Source: an uncultured Muribaculaceae bacterium (GTDB lineage: Bacteria > Bacteroidota > Bacteroidia > Bacteroidales > Muribaculaceae). Taken from it: a stretch of 38,848 nt of DNA. The position numbers were made by a program, and so were the translations under genes. Shown here in pieces: positions 1 through 6,049 of the stretch (positions are counted from its first letter, which is position 1; each line of letters starts with the position of its first letter). Location of the stretch: positions 1 to 38,848 of the forward strand of contig CAJTME010000015.1 of the NCBI GenBank assembly GCA_910577315.1. The letters are read 5' to 3'. Under the pieces are notes generated by a model. It worked only from the letters and a program-made list of their open reading frames with translations, had not been told where the DNA came from and searched no databases.

Positions 1-55
1 CGTGGCCGCAGTTGTGGATGACCCACTGGCGGAAGGCGTGGAGGTAGATTGACAT
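1..55 (-). CDS. partial hypothetical protein (N-terminus only, runs off left edge)
   Basis: Reading leftward from an ATG at 55-53 the frame stays open for 18 codons to the window edge and begins MSIYLHAFRQWVIHNCGH. Codon use is GC-rich and looks like real coding sequence, and the frame stops being meaningful to the right of the ATG, where non-coding repeats begin. I do not recognise the family. No ribosome binding site is visible, which is normal in Bacteroidetes. It could also be a chance open frame, as only 55 bases are available. Confidence 0.4.
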   Translation of the reverse strand, partial: MSIYLHAFRQWVIHNCGH

Positions 56-145
56 TCGTTTTGGCTTTTGGTGGCTTTTTTTGGGGGTAAAGGTAGTGAT
101 GGTTTGGGGAATGACTTGGTTGTTTTGGTTGGTTGTGCGGTTTTT

Positions 146-417
146 GGGGAACAATGCGCCTTCGGCGCTACACAAGGTTGGCGGGAGACAGGGTCGCCTG
201 CGGCGACTACATGCTTTTTTGTTTTGCCATGCGGGTGGGTTTGGCGCCTTCGGCGCGACATACTGCTTGTGGCTGCTTGTTTGTTATGGGGAGACAATGC
301 GCCTTCGGCGCTACACAAGGTTGGCGGAAGACAGGGTCGCCTGCGGCGACTACATGTTTTTTGTTTTGCCATGCGGGTGGGTTTGGCGCCTTCGGCGCTA
401 CATATTGTTTGTGGTGG
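146..417. repeat. tandem 143-bp repeat (two units) packed with short hairpins
   Basis: Two copies of a unit of about 143 bases lie head to tail, 146-287 and 288-417, differing by a few substitutions and one or two indels. Each unit carries three perfect palindromes in the same order: GCGCCTTCGGCGC (156-168 and 299-311), GTCGCCTGCGGCGAC (193-207 and 336-350), and GCGCCTTCGGCGC again (244-256 and 386-398). All are 5-6 bp stems with 3-base loops. All three forward frames are open by chance here because the palindromes lack stops, but the predicted proteins are low-complexity, mutually overlapping and repeat the same peptide, so I treat the stretch as non-coding. It may be a REP-like intergenic element. 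The rest of the gene-free stretch 56-731 holds the palindrome at 497-513 and otherwise AT-rich sequence without a recognisable gene. Confidence 0.75.
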
Positions 418-496
418 GATAGGTATAGTTGTGTGGCAATTTAAGCCGTGGCATTGTTCCAGTAGAGGCTGCCCGAAGTGTAGATAATTGATTCAA

Positions 497-513
497 ATCT
501 CTTAATAAGAGAT
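497..513. promoter_or_regulatory. 17-bp perfect palindrome, candidate operator
   Basis: The sequence ATCTCTTAATAAGAGAT is a perfect inverted repeat around one central base. The left half, ATCTCTTA, recurs at 672-679, about 50 bases before the first gene of the GTPase cluster, where it is followed by an imperfect right half (ttaataga). Paired copies of a dyad upstream of an operon suggest a binding site for a dimeric regulator. No regulator gene is in sight, so this is inference. Confidence 0.4.
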
Positions 514-526
514 ACTTAACCTGTTG

Positions 527-534
527 CAAAGGTA
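527..534 (-). promoter_or_regulatory. weak leftward -7 box (TACCTTTG)
   Basis: On the minus strand TACCTTTG fits the Bacteroidetes -7 consensus TAnnTTTG. No TTTG lies at the right distance upstream, so only half of the promoter is convincing. It would transcribe through the hairpin repeat towards the leftward gene at the window edge. Confidence 0.3.
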
Positions 535-731
535 AGCAAAAAAACTGAAATATAGGTTATTCGCAACATCTTTTTTTGCAGTGTTTTTCAATAAAATACT
601 ATTTTGTTTAACATAACCATTCACCAGCTTAATGTAATGCTCTAATACTAAGAAGAATAAGCAAACGCAAAATCTCTTATTAATAGAAACTGTCCTAATT
701 AGTTTAAATAACCATTATAAACCAATTGAAA

Positions 732-1778
732 ATGAATAAGTTCCGTGTAATTGGGTGTGGAGTTGCCTTCATTATTCTTGCCGGGATAAGTTGTTGGGCT
801 ACCGAGCAGTCCCTGCATTTATTGCTTCCAGCTGGCTGGCCAGAAGTTCTTGTGTGGGGCATAACCATCGCTTTCTTTGTTGTTGCGTCAATCGGTACGA
901 AGTTGATTGCAGATTCTCTGTTTTCAAGTGATTTCATTGAAAACAGAAAAGGTAAGTTATGGGGTGGAATTGCGCTTGTGGTTTTTTTCTGGCTTATTAT
1001 GAGTATGCCCACAAATACCCATACGTTCTTTTACAATGACAAAATCGGGTCAACAATATCGCAGGATATAGAAACGACCAATAAGTATCTGCAGCAGATA
1101 GTGGATAAAGGTACATCTTCTGTACCAGCCCTTGATGAGGAAGGAAAAACTATGAAAGATGCTGTTGAAGAGCAGCGTCGGCACATTGTAGCTCAATTTA
1201 ATGGCGATGAAGCACCTTTCAAGAGAGGTAATGGACAGAAAATTGGTGAGCATCTTGAGATTATTAACAAGACACTTAACTCAAACATTCAGCAAGATTC
1301 CCGATATAACAGTCCGGATCCGAAGATACTTAACGGGTATCAGGTTGAAATCAACAAGGCTCTGTCGCATGCCTTAAGGACACATACAATAACCGAACAG
1401 TCCGTTCAATCGGCACGAAAGCAGATTAAGCGTCTATCGGCACTGAATGATTCCATTCAGGATCATATAGCATCGGCAAGCCTAAATGAGGATGAGATCC
1501 GCCAATGCGAGAAAGAGCTGAGAGACGGATATAACATCATCGCAACAAATAAAAAGTTCATCCAGTTTGACAAAGACTCAGACGATGAAGAGGTATATAC
1601 AAAGGAAAATGGAGAAACGCGAACCAAGAGGATGGCGTCGGTAATCGATGTGTTCTTTGTGGACTTCCTCAGCGGGAAATATCCAGGTTCATTCTGGTAT
1701 TATGTCATCTTGTCAATTCTCGTTGATATTGCGGCATTCATTTTCTTTGACATCGCATTTATGAAGAAAAACGATTAA
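732..1778 (+). CDS. four-segment membrane protein, first gene of the GTPase cluster
   Basis: This 348-residue protein is not a family I can name. Hydrophobic segments lie at about residues 6-22, 38-58, 76-92 and 322-343. Charged residues (NRKGK before segment 3, KKND at the C-terminus) place both ends in the cytoplasm and the hydrophilic domain of about 230 residues (93-320) in the periplasm. That domain is largely helical by appearance and contains a long stretch rich in K, Q, E and S. I chose the ATG at 732; a TTG two codons upstream at 726 is possible. It ends 4 bases before the GTPase gene, so the two are co-transcribed, and it is a plausible membrane anchor or channel-like partner of that GTPase. 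Base composition is AT-richer than the housekeeping genes to the right. Confidence 0.85.
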   Translation: MNKFRVIGCGVAFIILAGISCWATEQSLHLLLPAGWPEVLVWGITIAFFVVASIGTKLIADSLFSSDFIENRKGKLWGGIALVVFFWLIMSMPTNTHTFFYNDKIGSTISQDIETTNKYLQQIVDKGTSSVPALDEEGKTMKDAVEEQRRHIVAQFNGDEAPFKRGNGQKIGEHLEIINKTLNSNIQQDSRYNSPDPKILNGYQVEINKALSHALRTHTITEQSVQSARKQIKRLSALNDSIQDHIASASLNEDEIRQCEKELRDGYNIIATNKKFIQFDKDSDDEEVYTKENGETRTKRMASVIDVFFVDFLSGKYPGSFWYYVILSILVDIAAFIFFDIAFMKKND

Positions 1779-1782
1779 CGAT

Positions 1783-2694
1783 ATGAATGATAAGGAAATT
1801 GATCTTAACTTTGACGACATCAAGATAGGAGACCTCGATGCGGAAACCGTTTCTACGGGCATGGCATCTGAAGAAACGCCGTCAGAGACCGCAATTGATG
1901 AGGACGACATAAACATCGGAGACAAAAAAGCGCCAATCGTGATGCTTTTTGGCCCTCCGACCAGCGGCAAATCCATGACACTTGTCCGTCTTGCCCGCTA
2001 TCTGCGCAAATTAGGGTATATTGTGAAAGCCGACACAACATTCAAATCCGGCGATGCCTACAGAGGGCGTTGTGACAGATTCCATAAAAACTTAAATACC
2101 AAAGAGGCTCTTGACGGTAATGCGTTTAATGAATTCCTGATGGTCAAGGTGATTAAGCATGGCAAGACTATTTGCCAGATTCTTGAAGCGGCGGGGGAGC
2201 ATTACTTTAACCCTAAAGAGCAGGATCAGATAAGTGCCCGGAACTTCCGTCCATATATGACTCAAATTATCCGTAATCTTCCCAACCGTAAAATATGGGT
2301 TTTTATAATGGAAGCAAGCGGGAAAGACCACGCATCGGTAAAGGCTTCATATGTGGGTCGTATAAGGAACTGCAAGCATCAATTGATCCGTAGCTCAGAC
2401 CGGGTAGTTATTTTATATAATAAGGTTGATCAGAAGGAGGAATTGTTTGAAAATGGTCACCTTCATATAACTTCCGCCGAAAAAGCTATGGAAGATGAAT
2501 ATGTGGGATTGTCGACAGTGTTCAAAAACACAAATCCAATCACGAGCTTGTGGCGCCGGACGAACTATCGTTTTGTGCCTTTCTGTACTGGGTATTATGA
2601 CGATCAGGTAGGCACAAAGCCTAAATACACTGAGAGTGAAGAAATGTACCCAAGATTGCTTTGGGGACAACTGATGAAATGTATCAAAGGATAG
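1783..2694 (+). CDS. P-loop GTPase of a membrane-associated signalling or conflict cluster
   Basis: A 303-residue soluble protein with a clear nucleotide-binding core: Walker A/G1 GPPTSGKS at 57-64, a G3-like segment LEAAGEHYF around 134-142 in place of DxxG, and G4 NKVD at 213-216, which favours guanine specificity. The first 50 residues are acidic and disordered in appearance and contain the motif DDIxIGD twice (DDIKIGD 11-17, DDINIGD 41-47). The overall layout is like the DO-GTPase type of GTPases found in bacterial conflict or signalling clusters; that assignment is inference. It sits 4 bases after the membrane protein gene and 1 base before the next gene, which encodes a GAP1-like protein, the expected partner of such GTPases. 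The glutamate replacing the usual G3 aspartate could alter hydrolysis. Confidence 0.85.
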   Translation: MNDKEIDLNFDDIKIGDLDAETVSTGMASEETPSETAIDEDDINIGDKKAPIVMLFGPPTSGKSMTLVRLARYLRKLGYIVKADTTFKSGDAYRGRCDRFHKNLNTKEALDGNAFNEFLMVKVIKHGKTICQILEAAGEHYFNPKEQDQISARNFRPYMTQIIRNLPNRKIWVFIMEASGKDHASVKASYVGRIRNCKHQLIRSSDRVVILYNKVDQKEELFENGHLHITSAEKAMEDEYVGLSTVFKNTNPITSLWRRTNYRFVPFCTGYYDDQVGTKPKYTESEEMYPRLLWGQLMKCIKG

Positions 2695-2695
2695 C

Positions 2696-3961
2696 ATGAA
2701 TAAGGTCGACATCTATATACATGGAACCCCTAAAGGCCATGAAATCTGGGGAAGCGAGAAGAATGAGGATTATATCAAGACGTTCTATAATCACGATTCC
2801 GCGGCAGCTGAAGAGGCATCGATGCAAATAGACATTTGCCGGGGTGATGCATATTATACATACGTCCGTCGGCAGAATGTGTACGATTCAGAAGGAAGGC
2901 CAGGGTCTTTTTTTGCCATGACGGTATGTTTTGCAAAAGCATACTGCGCCAATGTGTATGTGCTCTATCAGATTTTTGACGCGGTTTATAAACAAATCTG
3001 TGTAGGCAGTCTTATTTCTCAGAGGCACGGTAAGGAATCCTATATGGTTTCTGATTTTAGGTCAGCGAGCTCCAATGGCAAAATGACGGTTGAGATGATG
3101 CAGGCGGCTTTTTTAAGCAAGGTCAGAGAATTGATAGAACCATATCTACAGCCTCTCGGGAATACAGGAGACACTTTCAACAAGGTCAAGATGCGTTACA
3201 GCCTTAAGGAAGTTGACAGCCCTCTGTTTTTTGATTATTTTAAAAGACAGTCTATAATTGTCTCGCCGAATCTTGAGCCGGCACAAACGGTAAACCAAGC
3301 GATTAAAAGGCAACTGGCTGATGTAAACGGGCAAAAGGGCAATCTTGAAATTGCCAACGCACGGCTGAAGTCTGAAAACGATGCGTTGGCAAATGAAAAC
3401 CAAAGCCTTTCAAATCAGCTTCGGGCATCCGAGTCGTTATCCGAGAAAAAACATTCAGCATCCATTGACAAGTTAAGGGAACAGCTTAAGTCCGCGGAGG
3501 AAGAGCTGCGGTCAACAAGGAAAGACAGGGATGATCTCGCCGCAAAGATAAGAGAGGCCAAGTCGTCAGTAGAACAGATAGACAAACCTGTGCAGAAGCT
3601 TACCCGCCTGTTGGCGGGCCGATTTCCTGAAAGCAATAAAGCGGCTGATGGAAAGACTGAATCAGGCAAACAACGTTCTTCTAATGAGAATTCACGGAAA
3701 GTTCGGCATGAAGGGTTTGGTAATATACTTCTTGGCATTATTATCATTCTTTGTCTTGCTATTCTTTATTTTGTAGCTTTCAAGCCGGATTTATGGCACA
3801 ATCGGTCCAATGAGTCTCAGGCAAACAATGGCGCAAAGACCACGGCTATGAAAGATAATGAGGCTATGGTCGCCACAGAACCAGCCGAAGCATATAATGT
3901 GCTGATTAAATATGTGGTGGATGGCAACACTGTAAAGTCTCGAACTCCAAAAGTAGTATAG
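2696..3961 (+). CDS. GAP1-like (GTPase-associated) domain protein with coiled coil and one membrane segment
   Basis: The 421-residue protein has three parts. Residues 1-190 form a globular domain with the pattern IHGTPKGHEIW near the start (7-18), then YTYVRRQ (54-60) and GRPGSFFAMTV (67-77). This order of G-x3-GH, Y-x3-R and RPG resembles the N-terminal domain of GTPase-associated protein 1 (GAP1), known from computational work on bacterial GTPase systems; the match is by eye. Residues about 198-300 are a charged coiled coil (repeated LKSENDALANENQSL type heptads). A single membrane segment lies at about 341-362, followed by a tail of about 60 residues predicted to be outside the cytoplasm. 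The start is 1 base after the GTPase stop. The likely role is to couple the GTPase in the cytoplasm to something across the membrane. Confidence 0.8.
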   Translation: MNKVDIYIHGTPKGHEIWGSEKNEDYIKTFYNHDSAAAEEASMQIDICRGDAYYTYVRRQNVYDSEGRPGSFFAMTVCFAKAYCANVYVLYQIFDAVYKQICVGSLISQRHGKESYMVSDFRSASSNGKMTVEMMQAAFLSKVRELIEPYLQPLGNTGDTFNKVKMRYSLKEVDSPLFFDYFKRQSIIVSPNLEPAQTVNQAIKRQLADVNGQKGNLEIANARLKSENDALANENQSLSNQLRASESLSEKKHSASIDKLREQLKSAEEELRSTRKDRDDLAAKIREAKSSVEQIDKPVQKLTRLLAGRFPESNKAADGKTESGKQRSSNENSRKVRHEGFGNILLGIIIILCLAILYFVAFKPDLWHNRSNESQANNGAKTTAMKDNEAMVATEPAEAYNVLIKYVVDGNTVKSRTPKVV

Positions 3962-3965
3962 TGTT

Positions 3966-4472
3966 ATGTTGCGAATTAATGTATTTGCAGTCATATTAAT
4001 GGCTGTTCTTTTTTCGTCATGCGAAAAGAAACCGTCGAGACCTCCGTATAATTTAGACAGGGAGGCCACGGCCTGCATCTCCATCCCCTATGAAGAGGTT
4101 GGTGGGGTGAAAACCATCCCGGTAAAGCTGAATGGGATAACCATGAACATGATATACGACACAGGATGCTCGGGTATTCATATGTCGTTGAACGAGTTAC
4201 AGACTCTGATAAAGAACGGTAAACTTGATGAGAGCGATATTCTTGACGCAACTTATGCTACGATCGCCGACGGATCGATTGTTGAGAACGGTACAATCAA
4301 TATCAAGTGTATTGAGATAGGCGGTGAAGACGGTATCGTTATTGAAAATGTTCAGGCAAGTGTAGCCTTAAATCAGGTCGCTCCGATATTGCTCGGCAAC
4401 GCAGTGCTTGATGAGCTTGCGTCGGTTGAGGTTGACAATATGGCAAAGACAATAAACTTTAATAAAAAGTAA
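3966..4472 (+). CDS. retropepsin-like aspartic protease, predicted lipoprotein
   Basis: This 168-residue protein opens with a short lipoprotein signal ending LFSSC (Cys19), so it should be exported and lipid-anchored. The mature part matches the single-domain clan AA aspartic protease pattern: strand IPVKLNG (51-57), catalytic IYDTGCSG (D65-T66-G67), a flap-like segment YATIADGS (97-104) and a C-terminal hydrophobic-Gly motif, APILLGNAVLD (139-149), typical of the helix before the last strand. Such proteins carry one DTG each and work as homodimers. The gene starts 4 bases after its upstream neighbour and ends 5 bases before the next, firmly inside the operon. An exported protease in a GTPase operon suggests cleavage of a partner on the outer side, perhaps the periplasmic tails or domain of the neighbouring membrane proteins; that is inference. 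Confidence 0.85.
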   Translation: MLRINVFAVILMAVLFSSCEKKPSRPPYNLDREATACISIPYEEVGGVKTIPVKLNGITMNMIYDTGCSGIHMSLNELQTLIKNGKLDESDILDATYATIADGSIVENGTINIKCIEIGGEDGIVIENVQASVALNQVAPILLGNAVLDELASVEVDNMAKTINFNKK

Positions 4473-4477
4473 GCAAG

Positions 4478-5737
4478 GTGAATTGCTCCACGTATATATT
4501 TGGAGAACTGTCTTCCGGTTACGCGCAGTATCCGGAAGACAGTTCTTCAAGTCTTTTTAAAGCTTTATATTCTCGGTGTAGTGCTCCAACGCAATTGATC
4601 ATCCACAGGGATGAGACCATGATGTATTACATTTACATCAGGAAATTTGATGAAAAAGGGTATATAGGATTTGCCGTCGCAATCAACGGCTTTTGCTTTA
4701 CTCGAATAACGCCGCTGTTTTCTTTGTTTGAGAAAAAGATAGAGCAACTTGCGGAACGCGGAATACTCATCAATTATACGCAGCATGGGAATTTGACCAC
4801 GACCTTATCTTCTTTCGTAGATGAGGAGGAAGAGGTTGCAGGTGTTGTGAATATACTGCAAAAAGAATTTTCCTCAATGAGGACGGTCAAACGCCTTCCG
4901 GAAGCGGATTATGGGGTGTCAATCCAATCTCAGAAGATTTTCAATGAGAACGATGACAATTCGGAAATCGTAGCGGCGTCGTGTGCGTATGGTTACACCA
5001 TCATATTAAAGCAAGAGAACTATGACACATTGCGCTCAACAAGCTATAGGAGTACGCTTAAACAGTTGAACGCGCAGAATGAATATCTAAGCGATCAGGT
5101 TGAGGAACTGAAAGAAACCAATAGGCAAATCAAACAAGAGAAAGAGCAATTTAGAAAGGTTATTTTTCTGGCTGCGGGAGTGATTGGCTGCATAATAGGT
5201 ATTTATTTTCTGCACAAGAACCTTAACAAGACGCAGGATGAGCTTGACGGCACTTATGATAAACTTAATCTTGCAATTAATGTAATTCAAGAGCGAGATT
5301 CGGCCATAAACAGTAAAGATTCTATCATAAGTTATAAAGAATCAGTTATCAATAATAGAAATAAGCTTATATCAAGTCTTAAAAAATCGATCTCGGGACT
5401 GGAAAATTTACTCCAGCAAGCGAATAATGAAAGATTGGATTTATCAGTTAAAATACGAGAAATCAGCAAGTATCATCCTTTTCTTGTGACTTCCTGTGCT
5501 GTAAATTCGGAAAGATTTACATTTGAGTACTATTGTACTGAAAAAAAGTATGTAGTAGTGAGTTTAAAGGCGATAAATATCAGGACTTCGGAAATTATTA
5601 CAAACAATCATAATTTTTATGTCAATGAAGGTCGAGGTTCTAAATATCTGGCATTTAATAAAAAACTAAATACGAGTGATCTTTATTATGTGGTGCTTAT
5701 TTACCATGACCAGATAATTGCGGGGAAATCTTGGTGA
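4478..5737 (+). CDS. single-pass coiled-coil membrane protein with N-terminal longin-like or unknown domain
   Basis: A 419-residue protein starting with GTG at 4478. The next in-frame ATG is at 4619, 48 codons in, and would cut into a well-formed domain, so GTG is preferred. Residues 1-180 form a globular alpha/beta domain (strands around 49-57 and 62-70, helix around 79-93) loosely reminiscent of small sensor folds such as longin; I do not claim the family. A coiled coil (192-226), one membrane segment (228-245), a second coiled coil (250-330) and a beta-rich C-terminal domain (335-419) follow. The plan parallels the protein encoded at 2696-3961: cytoplasmic domain, coiled coil, one membrane crossing, external tail. 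It lies 5 bases after the protease gene and ends the operon. The last third is markedly AT-rich (bases 5281-5340 contain 19 G/C of 60). Confidence 0.8.
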   Translation: MNCSTYIFGELSSGYAQYPEDSSSSLFKALYSRCSAPTQLIIHRDETMMYYIYIRKFDEKGYIGFAVAINGFCFTRITPLFSLFEKKIEQLAERGILINYTQHGNLTTTLSSFVDEEEEVAGVVNILQKEFSSMRTVKRLPEADYGVSIQSQKIFNENDDNSEIVAASCAYGYTIILKQENYDTLRSTSYRSTLKQLNAQNEYLSDQVEELKETNRQIKQEKEQFRKVIFLAAGVIGCIIGIYFLHKNLNKTQDELDGTYDKLNLAINVIQERDSAINSKDSIISYKESVINNRNKLISSLKKSISGLENLLQQANNERLDLSVKIREISKYHPFLVTSCAVNSERFTFEYYCTEKKYVVVSLKAINIRTSEIITNNHNFYVNEGRGSKYLAFNKKLNTSDLYYVVLIYHDQIIAGKSW

Positions 5738-5874
5738 GGATGGATGGTATTTTATGAGCCGTTAAAAGACTTGGACGCAGGGGCGATAACAACGTCTGTA
5801 TGGCTGAGTTACGTAGTTTGGATGAGTGGGGAATATTAAAAATGGATGATGGGGGATTGAATAGTAATTTTCAG

Positions 5875-5944
5875 GCTGTGCTACATTGGGTAGATGGAAG
5901 TTGGCAGGCGCCCCTGGCGTCCTGCCAACTTCGTAGGTCACAGC
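5875..5944. repeat. composite inverted repeat / long hairpin after the GTPase operon
   Basis: Outer arms GCTGTG-CTAC (5875-5884) and GTAG-gt-CACAGC (5933-5944) enclose a perfect 12-bp stem GAAGTTGGCAGG (5897-5908) / CCTGCCAACTTC (5921-5932), which itself encloses CGCC-CCT-GGCG. No T-run follows on either strand and both flanking genes point rightward, so it is either an atypical terminator of the GTPase operon or a small palindromic mobile element. The rest of the 312-base gap (5738-6049) shows only the weak promoter at 5976-6007. Confidence 0.65.
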
Positions 5945-5975
5945 ATCCCGCCATCGCAGTCAAAACGCCATGAAA

Positions 5976-6007
5976 TTTGCGTATCTTAAACTTTTATGCT
6001 AAATTGC
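5976..6007 (+). promoter_or_regulatory. candidate promoter of the alpha-2-macroglobulin-like gene
   Basis: TTTG at 5976-5979 is followed after 20 bases by TAAATTGC at 6000-6007, which matches six of eight positions of the Bacteroidetes -7 box TAnnTTTG. The start codon is at 6050. The spacing is right but the -7 box is imperfect. Confidence 0.4.
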
Positions 6008-6049
6008 GGTCTTATATAATAGTACATAAACACAAACTCAACCCATATT

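Noticed and set aside
146..417. Possible CRISPR array
   Set aside because: Only two units of about 143 bases with near-identical whole length, so there are no unique spacers between short repeats, and no cas genes nearby.
68..487. Overlapping open frames of 103-139 codons in the left repeat region
   Set aside because: All three forward frames are open only because of the GC-rich repeat; the peptides are repetitive, overlap each other and have no family pattern.
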